Shown: positions 17,842 to 27,679, numbered from the stretch's first letter. The stretch is 64,000 nucleotides of DNA from Rhodoligotrophos defluvii (GCF_005281615.1 NZ_SZZM01000002.1:941402-1005401), one strand, 5' to 3'. The notes: generated from the letters alone by a model not told the origin. Translations and numbers: made by a program.

Positions 17842-19413
17842 ATGAGTGCAAACCGCCGTGAAGTCCTTGCCGGTTTCCTAGCTGGTGTCCTCGGCTTTAC
17901 AGCCTTGGCCCCCCGTCCCGGACAAGCCGCCGCAGATGGCCCGTTTCTTGGTACGCCGAAGCCGTTTTCCTTCGACGACCTGAAGGACCAGGCGCGCAGG
18001 CTCGCCGCCTCGCCCTGGCAAGATCCCAGATCGCAATTCAGCGAGATCCTCGAACGGATCGACTATGACGCGTTCCAGAAGATCGTTTTCCGGCGTGACG
18101 CAAGCCTGTTCAGCAGCCGGGACGATGCTCCGCCGGTTCAGTTGTTCCATCTCGGGCGGTATTTTCAGGAGCCGTGCTCCATAGCCGTTGTCGAGAACGG
18201 GCAAGCACGCGAGATCCACTACCGCAAGTCCTATTTCGACATGCCGGACGACCATGTCGCCCGCAAGCTGCCGGATGATATCGGCTTCGCCGGGTTCCGG
18301 GTGATGGCCCCCTCCCAGAAAACGGACTGGCTCGCCTTCCTCGGCGCCGCTTACTTCCGCTCGTCCGGCGCGCTCGACCAGTACGGACTGTCGGCGCGTG
18401 GGGTGGCCATCGACACGGCCTTGCCGACGCCCGAGGAATTTCCGCGCTTCACCGGCTTTTGGCTCGAGAGTGGCGGCACGCCCGATCGCATCATCATCTA
18501 TGCCCTGATGGATGGACCCAGCATCGCCGGCGCCTTTCGCATGAATTGCCAGAAGGATGGTGGCGTGATCATGGATATCGATGCCTCGCTCCACCCGCGT
18601 AAGCCGATCAAGCGGCTCGGCGTGGCGCCGCTGACCAGCATGTTCTGGTATGGCGAGAACGATCGCCGCCAGGCGGTCGAGTGGCGGCCGGAAATTCACG
18701 ACTCCGATGGACTGGCCATGTGGACCGGCACGGGCGAGCGTATTTGGCGGCCGCTGAACAATCCACGGCGGGTCATGACGAACAGCTTCCTCGACAAGGA
18801 TCCGCGCGGCTTCGGCCTGCTGCAGCGCGACCGCAACTTCGATCACTACCAGGACGACGGCGTCTTCTATGACAAGCGGCCCTCGGTGTGGGTGGAGCCG
18901 AAAGGGGGCTGGGGCGAAGGCGAGGTTCAGCTGGTGGAGATCCCGACGGAAGACGAGATCCACGACAACATCGTCGCCTATTGGGTGCCGCGGCAGCCGG
19001 CGGTGCCCGGAACCCCGCTTGACTTCTCATACCGGCTGCACTGGGTGGCAGACGAGCCCTTCTCCGCCGGCCTGGGCCGGGCGGTGGACACATTTTCTGG
19101 TATCGGCGGCATTCCCGGTCAGCCGCGGCCCCCGGGTGTCACCAAGTTCGTGGTGGACTTCGAAGGGGGCGACCTTAAGCGCTATCAGCGTGGCGAGATC
19201 GACGCTGTCGTCAATCTGTCACGTGGCGAGCTCGGCCTATTCGACGCCTATCCTCTGGCCAATAATCCCGGTCGCTTCCGCGCATTCTTCAATGTCAAGG
19301 CGGAGGGCGGCGAGCCGGTGGACATCCGCCTCTATCTCAGGAGCAAGGCCGGTGGCGATGCTTTGACCGAAACCTGGCTTTATCAGTTCTTCCCGATCTC
19401 TTCCAGCGCCTGA
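17842..19413 (+). CDS. opgD: Periplasmic glucan biosynthesis protein, OpgD/MdoD type (Tat signal)
   Basis: Member of the OpgG/OpgD (MdoG/MdoD) family that shapes the backbone of osmoregulated periplasmic glucans. The 523 residues begin MSANRREVLAGFLAGVLGF, a twin-arginine signal typical of OpgD rather than OpgG. The mature protein begins FSFDDLKDQARRLAASPW and has family landmarks YDAFQKIVFRRDASLF, FHLGRYFQEP, GFAGFRVMAP, APLTSMFWYGEND, SDGLAMWTGTGERIWRPLNN and QRDRNFDHYQDDG. OpgD enzymes have been shown to be glucan-cleaving glycoside hydrolases in E. coli. No opgH glucosyltransferase is next to it, but the glycosyltransferase genes nearby make a glycan context plausible. ATG 17842 is used. 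Confidence 0.93.
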   Translation: MSANRREVLAGFLAGVLGFTALAPRPGQAAADGPFLGTPKPFSFDDLKDQARRLAASPWQDPRSQFSEILERIDYDAFQKIVFRRDASLFSSRDDAPPVQLFHLGRYFQEPCSIAVVENGQAREIHYRKSYFDMPDDHVARKLPDDIGFAGFRVMAPSQKTDWLAFLGAAYFRSSGALDQYGLSARGVAIDTALPTPEEFPRFTGFWLESGGTPDRIIIYALMDGPSIAGAFRMNCQKDGGVIMDIDASLHPRKPIKRLGVAPLTSMFWYGENDRRQAVEWRPEIHDSDGLAMWTGTGERIWRPLNNPRRVMTNSFLDKDPRGFGLLQRDRNFDHYQDDGVFYDKRPSVWVEPKGGWGEGEVQLVEIPTEDEIHDNIVAYWVPRQPAVPGTPLDFSYRLHWVADEPFSAGLGRAVDTFSGIGGIPGQPRPPGVTKFVVDFEGGDLKRYQRGEIDAVVNLSRGELGLFDAYPLANNPGRFRAFFNVKAEGGEPVDIRLYLRSKAGGDALTETWLYQFFPISSSA

Positions 19414-19595
19414 TCTCCGGCAAAGCTGGCCCGGTATTTGCACCAACTTCTGTAGGTTCGCTCGCGTCGCGGTGGCGGGCGGGCGCCGGGAGTGCTTGGG
19501 TGTGTTTACGGTTGGTTAGGCAATAGTTAAGCGTTGCTGACGAAAATAGAACCAATTGTTCGTATTCCTGGTTGTCCATTCGAAGGAGAATAGCC

Positions 19596-19865
19596 ATGGC
19601 GCCTCGAAAGAGGCGGAACGGGCCGTCTACGCCGTCCAGCAGGTCAGCCCGTGATCGTCAGCCAAAGGACAGTCAGATGGAAGTTCAGGTTCCCGAAGTC
19701 GGCCGACTTGCCCTGCGCAAGATCGGACAGCGCCTGCAGTCGGAATGGCGTGAGGCGGCAGAGAAGACGTTGCCGTTCACCATTCAGCAACAGCTCGCCC
19801 GGCTTGCCGAGTTGGACGAGAACGACGAGGCCTCTTCCGCTGACACCGCCCAACGGCCACAATAA
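19596..19865 (+). CDS. Small hypothetical protein, basic N-terminus, acidic C-terminus
   Basis: The 89-residue protein starts at ATG 19596 with AAGGAG 12-7 bases upstream. Residues 1-35 are rich in Arg/Lys/Ser. Residues 36-80 (QVPEVGRLALRKIGQRLQ, then SEWREAAEKTLPFTIQQQL) look amphipathic and helical, and the tail is acidic (ELDENDE). No family recognised. It could be a nucleoid- or division-associated small protein, but there is no direct evidence. It stands alone between opgD and the transglycosylase. Its upstream 180 bp is AT-richer, as expected for a promoter. Confidence 0.6.
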   Translation: MAPRKRRNGPSTPSSRSARDRQPKDSQMEVQVPEVGRLALRKIGQRLQSEWREAAEKTLPFTIQQQLARLAELDENDEASSADTAQRPQ

Positions 19866-19952
19866 TCGCGAAATTGTCAGGCATAGGCGCTTGACCTTGA
19901 CGAGTTGCGCAGCACAGTGAGCAACGGCTGCGTGGAAGTTTCGGTAGGGGAA

Positions 19953-21146
19953 ATGCGGAAAAGCGTGATTTGGGTTGCGGCGTATTTGGCAACCGCCATT
20001 GCGACCGGTGAGTCTTGGGCTGCCTGCCAGAATACCGGCAGCTTCGATAGCTGGCTCAGGCAGTTCAAACAGGAAGCCGTGGCTCAGGGCGTCAGCCCAC
20101 AGGTCGTTTCGTCTGCGTTGGACGGCATCACCTTCGATCAGAGCGTCATAAACTCCGACCGCGGGCAATCAGTCTTCGCGCAGAGCTTCATCACGTTCGT
20201 AGACCGGCTGGTCTCGAAGAACCGCATGGATCGCGGCAAACAGCTGCTCGGCAAGTACAAGGCCTATTTCGACCGGGCGCAGAGGGAATTCGGGGTTCCC
20301 GGCCCGGTGATCGTGGCCTTCTGGGGCTTGGAGACGGATTTCGGTGGCAATCTGGGCAATAAGCAGACCCTGCGGTCGCTGGCCACTCTTGCCTATGACT
20401 GCCGGCGGCCCGAGAAGTTTCGGGAGGAACTGCTGGCCGCCCTGAAAATCATCGAACGCGGCGACCTCAAGCCTGAGCAAATGCGGGGACCTTGGGCCGG
20501 CGAGATGGGCCAGACGCAGTTCCTCGCCTCTACCTATCTCAAATATGCCGTGGATTATGACGGTGACGGGCGGCGCGATCTCATCAACAGCGTACCCGAT
20601 GTGATCGGTTCGACCGCGAACTACCTGAACGCGCTGGGTTGGAAAGCCAATCAGCCCTGGCTGCAGGAGGTTCGGGTTCCCGGCAACATGCCTTGGCACG
20701 AAAGCGACCTGCATGTCAGCCACCCGCGCTCGCAATGGGTGAAATGGGGGGTCAAGCCGATCGGCAATGCGTCGCTGCCCGCGGATAGCCTGCAGGCCTC
20801 GCTGGTGCTGCCCATGGGGCGGAGAGGGCCGGCCTTTCTGGCCTATGACAATTTCCGCGTCTATACGGAGTGGAACGAGTCGCTGATCTATTCGCTGACT
20901 GCCGGCTACTTCGCGACCCGTCTGGCGGGTGCGCCGCCGCTGACCCGCGGCGATGCGCCGGCAGCCCTGGGCCTCGCGGAAGGACGGCAGCTGCAGCAGG
21001 CGCTGGTGCAGCGCGGGTACGATGTCGGCAAGATCGACGGGATCATCGGCGCCAAGACCCGTGCCGCCGTGAAGGACGTGCAATTGAAGCTCGGCCTGCC
21101 GGCAGACGGCTACCCCACCGCGGAGCTGCTTTCGCAGCTGCGCTAA
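19953..21146 (+). CDS. Lytic murein transglycosylase (MltB-type, SLT_2 + peptidoglycan-binding domain)
   Basis: Cleaves the MurNAc-GlcNAc bond in peptidoglycan, forming 1,6-anhydro ends, in the periplasm. From ATG 19953 (MRKSVIWVAAYLATAIATGE) there is a signal peptide with Ala-rich cleavage region, then the SLT_2 domain. The catalytic Glu is E127 in VAFWGLETDFGG, followed by GPWAGEMGQTQFLASTYLKYA and DGDGRRDLINSVPDVIGSTANYL. A C-terminal PG_binding_1 domain spans about 335-397 (LQQALVQRGYDVGKIDGIIG, TRAAVKDVQ). The 397-residue length is typical. An earlier in-frame start at 19905 would put 16 residues ahead of the signal. Its TAA overlaps the convergent Nudix stop. Confidence 0.93.
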   Translation: MRKSVIWVAAYLATAIATGESWAACQNTGSFDSWLRQFKQEAVAQGVSPQVVSSALDGITFDQSVINSDRGQSVFAQSFITFVDRLVSKNRMDRGKQLLGKYKAYFDRAQREFGVPGPVIVAFWGLETDFGGNLGNKQTLRSLATLAYDCRRPEKFREELLAALKIIERGDLKPEQMRGPWAGEMGQTQFLASTYLKYAVDYDGDGRRDLINSVPDVIGSTANYLNALGWKANQPWLQEVRVPGNMPWHESDLHVSHPRSQWVKWGVKPIGNASLPADSLQASLVLPMGRRGPAFLAYDNFRVYTEWNESLIYSLTAGYFATRLAGAPPLTRGDAPAALGLAEGRQLQQALVQRGYDVGKIDGIIGAKTRAAVKDVQLKLGLPADGYPTAELLSQLR

Positions 21147-21652
21147 GGGCGTGGCCCCTGGGCCGTTTTCGAAGCGAGCTGGTCATACCCTAGTTGCCCC
21201 GGTCGCGCCGCAGCCATGAAGGCCACGCGCGCCACGTCGCGGCTCGTGTCCAGCTTACCGATCTCGTCGAGCGGCCACCAAGCGGCTTCGAGTGCATCAT
21301 CGCCCGCGCGTGGCTCGCCAGCCCGCCATGCACAGCGCACGGCAATCAGGATGAAGTGCCGCTTGAGCGGTGAGGTCGGGTTTTCCGGATCCCGGCGCTC
21401 GAACACATCGAGCACGGTCAGGGGCTCGATCGCTTCGGCAATCACGGAGGTCTCCTCGGCAAGCTCGCGCATGGCGGCGGCAAGCACGGTCTCGCCTGCA
21501 TCGATCTTGCCGCCGGGGAAGCCCCATCTGCCCTGGTCAGGCGAATTGGCCCTTCGCACGAGCAGCGCCTTGCCATCCCTGATCACGATCGCCAGCACAC
21601 AGGCGATCGGTGCGGGTATGCCGGAACGGGAGCTTGTCTCACCGCCCGCCAA
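21143..21652 (-). CDS. NUDIX hydrolase
   Basis: The 169-residue protein carries a complete Nudix box: G48-x5-E54-x7-R62-E-L-x-E-E67 within GGKIDAGETVLAAAMRELAEE (one residue shown short at the end). It would hydrolyse a nucleoside diphosphate linked to another moiety; the WGFPGGKI context and length fit ADP-ribose/NADH pyrophosphatase-like or MutT-like members. The start is a TTG at 21652, directly against the murA stop (TAG at 21653-21655); there is no suitable internal ATG near the N-terminus. It is probably co-transcribed behind murA. Specific substrate unknown. Confidence 0.88.
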   Translation of the reverse strand: MAGGETSSRSGIPAPIACVLAIVIRDGKALLVRRANSPDQGRWGFPGGKIDAGETVLAAAMRELAEETSVIAEAIEPLTVLDVFERRDPENPTSPLKRHFILIAVRCAWRAGEPRAGDDALEAAWWPLDEIGKLDTSRDVARVAFMAAARPGQLGYDQLASKTAQGPRP

Positions 21653-22942
21653 CTAAGACGCGAGGCGCTCGATCTCGGCCCCGCAGGCGCCGAGCTTCTT
21701 TTCCAGCCGCTCGAAGCCGCGGTCGAGATGATAGACCCGGTGCACCATCGTATCGCCCTCCGCCACAAGGCCGGCGATCACCAGCGATACGGATGCCCGA
21801 AGGTCCGTGGCCATAACCTCGGCGCCACGCAGCCGGGTGACGCCATGCACTTCGGCACTATCGCCCCGCAGCCGAATGTCGGCGCCGAGGCGGGCGAGTT
21901 CCTGCACGTGCATGAAGCGGTTTTCGAAGATCGTTTCCGTTATGGTGGCGGTTCCCTCGGCACGGGTCATCAAGGCCATGAACTGGGCCTGGAGATCGGT
22001 CGGGAAGCCGGGATAAGGCTCGGTTGTCACGCTGACCGGCTTGAGCCCGGCGCCATTGCGCGAAACCCTGAGGCCCTGGTTGGTCGGGCTCATGGAGACA
22101 CCGGCCTGCTCCATGACATTGATCACGTTGCCGACCAAGTCGGCGCGTGCGCCAAGCAGATGGACGTCGCCTCCGGCCATAGCCACCGCCATGGCATAGG
22201 TGCCGGTCTCGATACGGTCCGGCAGCACTTCATGGGTGGCGCCATGAAGCCGGTCCCTCCCCTGCACGCGCAAGGTGGAGGTGCCTAGGCCCTCGATGAG
22301 AGCGCCCATCTTGATGAGGCAGTCTGCCACGTCGCCGATCTCGGGCTCGCGCGCCGCATTCTCGATGACGGTCTCTCCATGGGCGAGCACCGCGCTCATC
22401 AGCGCCGCGTGGGTGGCTCCGACCGACACCTTCTCGAAGGTGATCCGGTCGCCCTTGAGCCCCTTCTTGGCCTTGGCCACGATGTAGCCCTTATCGATCT
22501 CCACTTCGGCGCCGAGCGCCTGGAGGGCCTGGATATGCATATCGACCGGCCGGGTGCCGATGGCGCAGCCGCCCGGCAGGGACACGCGCGCCTCGCCGCA
22601 ACGGGCGAGCAGCGGCCCCAGCACCCAGAAGCTTGCCCGCATCCGCGAGACCATCTCATAGGGCGCCGTGGTGTCGACGATGGTGCGGGCGGTGAGATGC
22701 ATCGTGTCGCCCTGGATGCCGTTTGTGCCGGCGCGCTTGCCGTCAACGCTTATGTCGACGCCGTGATTGCCGAGGATGCGCATGAGCAGGGTGACGTCGG
22801 CCAAACGCGGCACGTTGCGCAAGGTCAGCGTGTCATCTGTCAATAGGCTCGCGATCATGAGAGGCAGGGCGGCGTTCTTGGCGCCCGAGATGTGGATCTC
22901 GCCATTCAGGCGGTTGCCTCCGCGGATGCGAATTCTGTCCAT
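21653..22942 (-). CDS. murA: UDP-N-acetylglucosamine 1-carboxyvinyltransferase MurA
   Basis: Commits UDP-GlcNAc to peptidoglycan synthesis by transferring enolpyruvate from PEP. The 429 residues include K22-N23 in [12 protein letters not shown] (substrate-binding Lys) and the active-site cysteine C126 in [16 protein letters not shown], the residue alkylated by fosfomycin. [13 protein letters not shown] and [17 protein letters not shown] complete the EPT fold. ATG 22942 is used. With cysteine rather than aspartate at the loop, the enzyme is predicted to be fosfomycin-sensitive. A small conserved basic gene lies upstream and a Nudix gene directly downstream on the same strand. Confidence 0.97.
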   Translation of the reverse strand: MDRIRIRGGNRLNGEIHISGAKNAALPLMIASLLTDDTLTLRNVPRLADVTLLMRILGNHGVDISVDGKRAGTNGIQGDTMHLTARTIVDTTAPYEMVSRMRASFWVLGPLLARCGEARVSLPGGCAIGTRPVDMHIQALQALGAEVEIDKGYIVAKAKKGLKGDRITFEKVSVGATHAALMSAVLAHGETVIENAAREPEIGDVADCLIKMGALIEGLGTSTLRVQGRDRLHGATHEVLPDRIETGTYAMAVAMAGGDVHLLGARADLVGNVINVMEQAGVSMSPTNQGLRVSRNGAGLKPVSVTTEPYPGFPTDLQAQFMALMTRAEGTATITETIFENRFMHVQELARLGADIRLRGDSAEVHGVTRLRGAEVMATDLRASVSLVIAGLVAEGDTMVHRVYHLDRGFERLEKKLGACGAEIERLAS

Positions 22943-23099
22943 TTGTGGTCCCCTCGGGCTTGCGCGGCGCTGGTGCCCCGCCCGGATCTACTGGTGCAAC
23001 TTTGCGCCCAATTCGTTAACACATCAACGCGCTGACGTGCTTTCAGCAGGCGAATGCGCCCCAAGTGTGGCGCGGAGTCCCGGAATTTCGTTGCCTTGG

Positions 23100-23264
23100 T
23101 TACTCGTCCTTTGCCGGCTGCCGGGCCGGTACCCGCTCTTCCTCATTCGCATCACGTCGGATGCGCATCTGCGCCTTGCGCTTGCGCAGATTGGCCCGCA
23201 GCGCCTCAGCCAGGCGCTGTGACCGATCCGCGACATGCTTTTCGCCATCTCCGCTTCTTGCCAT
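23100..23264 (-). CDS. Small basic protein upstream of murA (hypothetical)
   Basis: A 54-residue frame, MARSGDGEKHVADRSQRLAE followed by ALRANLRKRKAQMRIRRDAN and an acidic-polar tail ending PAKDE. Two features support it as a real gene although it is short. The middle (DRSQRLAEALRANLRKRKAQ) is a compact basic amphipathic helix of a kind I recall next to murA in several Hyphomicrobiales genomes. The codon pattern is also GC3-rich, like its neighbours. It is minus-strand, 157 bp before murA, with a GGGGCGGA purine-rich stretch before ATG 23264. Function unknown; nucleic-acid or ribosome binding is a guess from charge. Confidence 0.68.
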   Translation of the reverse strand: MARSGDGEKHVADRSQRLAEALRANLRKRKAQMRIRRDANEEERVPARQPAKDE

Positions 23265-23505
23265 TCAAGATCCGCCCCGGCGCCATTAGATATGACACGA
23301 TCGAGACAAGAGATCATAGGCCGCGCCGGCGCAAACAGCAAATGGCCGTGGGCTCGACCGCAGATCTCGGCGCGAGAGGCAAAATGCTGCCGGCGGACGC
23401 AACTGGCGGCTTGCACATGGCGGGCGGGTGTGGCAGTTTCCGGCCGTCTCCGAGGGCCGTCCTTGCGGCAGTCTCGGCGCCAACCCTGCATCGGCTTTGG
23501 CAACG

Positions 23506-23580
<75 letters not shown>

Positions 23581-23946
23581 AAACTGAGCCCGAGACCAGC
23601 CCACCACCTCCCCGGGTTTCAAGAGGCCGAGGACCCTGCGCTGCATTCCAGTGATCGATAACGCATACGGACGCGGCTTACATCGGTCGGCCTGGCACCC
23701 GCGTCTGCTCGGCCGGCTGTCCTATCATGGAGCGCGGTCGCAGCGACTCCGAATAGAGGCGGTGATGTGGACTGGCCGGCAGAGTGATCGTGACCCGCAT
23801 GGGCCGAAACCGCAGTAGGTAGGTTCAGTCGAAAGCCGCTCTGCGGCGGAAGATAGAGCACCGTCGCGCGCAAGCGCAGCTGCCCTGAGGCAGTTCATAA
23901 TACGACGTCACGCCACCTGAGCAATGCCGCCGATTCGTGCCGCAAC
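23581..23946. other. Non-coding gap after tRNA-Thr
   Basis: The 366 bp between tRNA-Thr and the VOC gene contain only unconvincing short frames. I see no integrase fragment, no direct repeat of the tRNA 3' end and no recognisable RNA. Confidence 0.5.
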
Positions 23947-24306
23947 TTAGGAATTCTGCGACTTTTGCACGACGCAGAAAAGATTGCCGTCCGGGTCTTG
24001 CAAAACCACGTAGTCAGCGTTCTCCGGATAGCGCCATGGATATTGCTTCGCTCCGATCGTCAGTAAACGACGAACCTCCTCCTGCTGACGGTCAGTGTAA
24101 AGGTCCAAGTGCAGCCAGCTTCTCCGCCAACCGCGACGATCACGGGCCTGAAAGGAGACATTTGGGCCATGCCCCTCAGGATCACAGAGTACAACCCAAT
24201 CGCTGCTCGCAGGCACACGCGGAACATAATACAAGGCCTCCTGCCAAAATGCGACCATGTGTTCAAATTGATAGCAATGGATCACGATCGAGCCAATTTT
24301 GATCAT
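23947..24306 (-). CDS. VOC-family (glyoxalase/bleomycin-resistance-like) protein
   Basis: The 119 residues form two beta-alpha-beta-beta-beta halves of the vicinal oxygen chelate fold: KIGSIVIHCYQFEHMVAFWQEAL opens the first (one strand plus helix) and WLHLDLYTDRQQEEVRRL with YVVLQDPDGNLFCVVQ closes the second. The DPDGN turn near the C-terminus is the usual VOC signature. Such single-domain proteins include glyoxalases, dioxygenases and drug-binding proteins; the substrate cannot be assigned. Its codons and local composition are less GC-rich than murA or ftsH, hinting at acquisition. It stands alone, with no clear operon partner. Confidence 0.82.
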   Translation of the reverse strand: MIKIGSIVIHCYQFEHMVAFWQEALYYVPRVPASSDWVVLCDPEGHGPNVSFQARDRRGWRRSWLHLDLYTDRQQEEVRRLLTIGAKQYPWRYPENADYVVLQDPDGNLFCVVQKSQNS

Positions 24307-24662
24307 TGTGACCGCCTCGCCTTAGCAAGATGAGTGCCTTCTACGCATAAAGGGACATAACGTTGTCGCGACGACCGTAGCGCTGAAGCCCACATAATAA
24401 ATCCCTTCCTGGGGGACTACTGGAGATGCCGAAATCCGGCTGAAAATACGGCTCCGTTCGGCACTGGGCGATCAGGCGCACCGTGGCCTGACGAAGCAGC
24501 ATCAACTGCCGGATCGAGATCTTCATCACGAAATCGAAAGGCTGCCGCCGGTTGTCGATAGCTGATGCAGCGAGGCAACCGTATCATCTGGGCTGACGTT
24601 TCCGATGGTGACTCTTGGGCGGATCAGCCCCTCGCGCAAGCAACTGGAGTCGGAGAGCAGCC
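24307..24662. other. Intergenic region upstream of ftsH
   Basis: The 356 bp between the VOC gene (start 24306, minus) and ftsH (start 24663, plus) should contain both promoters. I looked for a heat-shock CTTGAA...CCCCAT pair and saw none that is convincing. A GGAG at 24652-24655 is the ribosome binding site for ftsH. Short frames here lack coding character. Confidence 0.5.
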
Positions 24663-26507
24663 GTGAACCCGCAAACCCGGTTCAACATCTGGTACTGGAT
24701 CGCCGCAGTTATTGGCATTCTGTTGATCCAGCAGGTAGTGACCACGGCGCTTCGGGTCGCGGAAATCCCCTATAGCGAGTTCGAGCAATACCTGGAGCAG
24801 GGCAAGGTCGCCGAGGTGGCGGTATCCGACCGGTTTATCCAAGGCGTGCTCAAGCAACCGCTGCCCGACGGCAGGACGCAGTTCGTGACCACGCGGGTCG
24901 AGCCCGATCTGGCAACGCAGCTCGAGCGCCATGGCGTGCGCTTCAGCGGCCAGGTGGAGAACACCTTCGTGCGCGATCTTCTGTCCTGGATCGTGCCCAT
25001 GGCGATCTTCATCGGCGTGTGGCTGTTCCTCCTCCGCCGCATGGGGGGAGGACTTGGCGGTGGCCTCATGCAGATCGGCAGGAGCAAGGCCAAGATCTAT
25101 ATGGAAGCCAATACCGGCGTGACCTTCGATGACGTGGCCGGCGTCGACGAGGCCAAGGCGGAGCTGCAGGAAGTGGTCGCGTTCCTCAAGGACCCCAAGG
25201 AATACGGACGGCTTGGCGGCCGCATGCCCAAGGGCATTCTGCTCGTGGGCCCGCCGGGCACCGGCAAGACCCTGCTGGCCAAGGCGGTTGCTGGCGAGGC
25301 GAAGGTGCCGTTCTTCTCGATCTCAGGCTCCGAGTTCGTCGAGATGTTCGTGGGCGTTGGTGCAGCGCGCGTGCGCGACCTCTTCGAGCAGGCACGCACC
25401 AAGGCTCCGGCCATCATCTTCATCGACGAGCTGGACGCCCTGGGCCGGGCCCGCGGCATCGGCCCAACCGGCGGCCATGACGAGAAGGAGCAGACGCTCA
25501 ATCAGCTCCTCGTCGAACTCGACGGTTTCGATTCCTCCACCGGCCTTGTGCTCATAGGCGCAACCAATCGGCCGGAGATCCTGGATCCCGCATTGCTGCG
25601 CGCCGGACGGTTCGACCGTCAGGTTCTCGTCGACCGACCCGACAAGCTCGGCCGCATACAGATCCTGAACGTGCACCTCAAGAAGGCGAAACTCGGCCCC
25701 GATGTCGATGCCGAGAAGATCGCCGCGCTGACGCCGGGCTTCACCGGCGCAGACCTCGCCAATCTGGTGAACGAGGCGACGCTGCTTGCAACCCGCCGCC
25801 ACGCCGATGCGGTGACGATGCAAGACTTCAACAACGCCATCGAGCGGATGGTCGCCGGCCTCGAAAAGCGCAACCGCCTGCTCAATCCCAAGGAACGCGA
25901 GATTGTCGCCTATCATGAGATGGGCCACGCCCTGGTTGCCATGGCGCTGCCGGGAGTGGACCCCGTGCACAAAGTTTCGATTATTCCGAGAGGCGTCGGC
26001 GCGCTCGGCTACACCATCCAGCGGCCGACCGAAGACCGCTTCCTCATGACCGCGGAAGAGCTGGAGAACAAAATGGCCGTGCTTCTCGGCGGCCGCGCCG
26101 CGGAATGGATCGTGTTCCGCCACCTGTCCACTGGCGCAGCGGACGATCTGGCGCGGGTGACGGACATCGCCCGCGCCATGGTCACCCGCTATGGCATGTC
26201 CGAGCGATTGGGAAATGTCGCGCTCGAAAAGGACCAGCGCGCCTTTCTCAGCCCCAATCCGCTGCTGGGCGGCCCGCGCGAAAGGGAATTTTCCGACATG
26301 ACGGCGGCGGTGGTCGACGAGGAGGTCAGACGTATCGTCGACGAGGTGTTCGACCGCACCCTCGCGATACTAATCGAACGCCGCAGCCTCCTCGAGCGCA
26401 CCGCGCGGCGTCTGCTGGAGACGGAAACCCTGGACGAGCAGGAGCTGAAGCAGCTTGTCGGAGATCAAGCCGAGGCCTCGGCGCCCAAGGTCGCGCCGGT
26501 GCATTGA
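24663..26507 (+). CDS. ftsH: ATP-dependent zinc metalloprotease FtsH (accessory-type copy)
   Basis: Membrane-anchored AAA+ protease. GTG 24663 (GGAG seven bases upstream) gives 614 residues. TM1 spans about 9-29, a periplasmic domain runs to about 104, and TM2 is about 107-125. Walker A GPPGTGKT is at 196-203, Walker B IIFIDE at 251-256, [25 protein letters not shown] lies at 299-320 (two short of the full stretch), and zinc motif HEMGH is at 418-422. The neighbours (HtrA protease, SPW protein, Hsp20 remnant) are unlike the housekeeping tilS-ftsH-glmM locus. The gene also lacks the long C-terminal tail, so it is probably a second, stress-associated copy. It likely forms an operon with htrA, 49 bp downstream. 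Confidence 0.93.
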   Translation: MNPQTRFNIWYWIAAVIGILLIQQVVTTALRVAEIPYSEFEQYLEQGKVAEVAVSDRFIQGVLKQPLPDGRTQFVTTRVEPDLATQLERHGVRFSGQVENTFVRDLLSWIVPMAIFIGVWLFLLRRMGGGLGGGLMQIGRSKAKIYMEANTGVTFDDVAGVDEAKAELQEVVAFLKDPKEYGRLGGRMPKGILLVGPPGTGKTLLAKAVAGEAKVPFFSISGSEFVEMFVGVGAARVRDLFEQARTKAPAIIFIDELDALGRARGIGPTGGHDEKEQTLNQLLVELDGFDSSTGLVLIGATNRPEILDPALLRAGRFDRQVLVDRPDKLGRIQILNVHLKKAKLGPDVDAEKIAALTPGFTGADLANLVNEATLLATRRHADAVTMQDFNNAIERMVAGLEKRNRLLNPKEREIVAYHEMGHALVAMALPGVDPVHKVSIIPRGVGALGYTIQRPTEDRFLMTAEELENKMAVLLGGRAAEWIVFRHLSTGAADDLARVTDIARAMVTRYGMSERLGNVALEKDQRAFLSPNPLLGGPREREFSDMTAAVVDEEVRRIVDEVFDRTLAILIERRSLLERTARRLLETETLDEQELKQLVGDQAEASAPKVAPVH

Positions 26508-26556
26508 CGCGTGTTGATCTTTGCAACTATCGGATCACGAACCGGGAGCCTATCGA

Positions 26557-27654
26557 ATGCGCCACCGCCTGGTCGCAATTTTGCTGCTCGTGCTCGCCGT
26601 GCTGCTGGCGGCCGTTCTGTTTCAGCCATATCTGAATCAATGGCTGTTCGCGGCGAGGGAGCCGCGCATTGTGAGCCCCCGCGGCGACCTTGCCGATTTT
26701 GAGCGCACCTCGATCAGGATTTTCGAGACCGTTGCGCCTTCGGTCGTCCAAGTCGTGGCCCAGTCCCCGCAGAATCCGTTCAGCGGGGACCCCAACGCAG
26801 TTCAATCCGGCACGGGCTTCGTTTGGGACGAGGCCGGCCATATCGTGACGAACGACCACGTGGTGAACCGTGAGCAGGCGATAGCTGTTCGCTTCGCCTC
26901 GGGAGAGATCGTGCCTGCGGAGGTGGTCGGCGAGGCACCGAACTATGATCTCGCTGTGCTGCGGCTCAGGCGTACGGTGAGCCTGCCGGCGCCGATCGCC
27001 ATCGGTCGGTCCAGCAACTTGCAAGTCGGCCAGGCGGCCTTTGCCATCGGCAATCCCTTCGGCCTGGAGCAGTCGCTCACGACCGGCATCATCAGCGCCC
27101 TGAAGCGGCGCCTCCCCACGAGCGACGGGCGTGAAATCGCCGATGTGATCCAGACGGACGCGGCCATCAATCCCGGCAATTCCGGCGGACCGCTGCTCGA
27201 TTCCGCCGGGCGCCTGATCGGGGTGAACACCGCCATCTTCTCCCCATCCGGCGCCAATGCGGGCATCGGGTTTGCCGTGCCCGTGGACGTGGTCAACCGC
27301 GTCGTGCCTCAGCTGATCCGCACGGGGCATGTGCCGACCCCCGGCATCGGCATTCTTGCCGCCAACGAGGCCGTGTCTGCTCGGCTCGGCGTCAACGGGG
27401 TCATCGTTGCAGCCGTCGCACCCGGATCTCCCGCTGAACGGGCCGGCCTTTCGGGCATCGATCGGGCAACCGGGGAGATCGGCGACGTTATCGTCGAGGC
27501 GGACGGTCAACCGGTTCGGCGCCTGTCGGATCTCACCGATCGGCTCGAGCAAATAGGTCCAGGTGGCACCGTCACGCTCACCGTCATGCGCAACGGCGAG
27601 CGACGCTCGGTGCAAGTCTCCGTCGTCGATATCGCTCAACCTCAGGCGCGCTGA
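26557..27654 (+). CDS. HtrA/Deg-family serine protease with one PDZ domain
   Basis: S1C trypsin-like protease, 365 residues from ATG 26557 with GGGAG upstream. A basic N-terminus and a hydrophobic segment at 5-22 act as signal anchor. The protease domain has the catalytic triad H101 (TNDHVVN), D131 (NYDLAVL) and S209 (NPGNSGGPL). A single PDZ domain follows at about 265-355, containing VAPGSPAERAGLSG and GDVIVEADGQPVRRLSDL. One PDZ plus a membrane anchor is the DegS/HhoB architecture rather than DegP. Together with FtsH it would remove damaged envelope proteins. A GC-rich hairpin follows the stop. Confidence 0.93.
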   Translation: MRHRLVAILLLVLAVLLAAVLFQPYLNQWLFAAREPRIVSPRGDLADFERTSIRIFETVAPSVVQVVAQSPQNPFSGDPNAVQSGTGFVWDEAGHIVTNDHVVNREQAIAVRFASGEIVPAEVVGEAPNYDLAVLRLRRTVSLPAPIAIGRSSNLQVGQAAFAIGNPFGLEQSLTTGIISALKRRLPTSDGREIADVIQTDAAINPGNSGGPLLDSAGRLIGVNTAIFSPSGANAGIGFAVPVDVVNRVVPQLIRTGHVPTPGIGILAANEAVSARLGVNGVIVAAVAPGSPAERAGLSGIDRATGEIGDVIVEADGQPVRRLSDLTDRLEQIGPGGTVTLTVMRNGERRSVQVSVVDIAQPQAR

Positions 27655-27679
27655 AAGCCCGGCCTCCGCCGGGCCTTCA
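27654..27679 (+). terminator. Probable intrinsic terminator of ftsH-htrA
   Basis: GCCCGGC (27657-27663) and GCCGGGC (27668-27674) form a 7-bp perfect GC stem with a CTCC loop, 2 bp after the htrA stop, followed by CTTCAA. It separates ftsH-htrA from the convergent SPW gene. Confidence 0.6.

Noticed and set aside
24341..24529. 62-codon minus-strand frame upstream of ftsH
   Set aside because: No ribosome binding site, no recognisable motif and atypical codon pattern; treated as non-coding.
24307..24662. Heat-shock (sigma-32 type) promoter before ftsH
   Set aside because: No CTTGAA-like and CCCCAT-like pair at suitable spacing could be seen.
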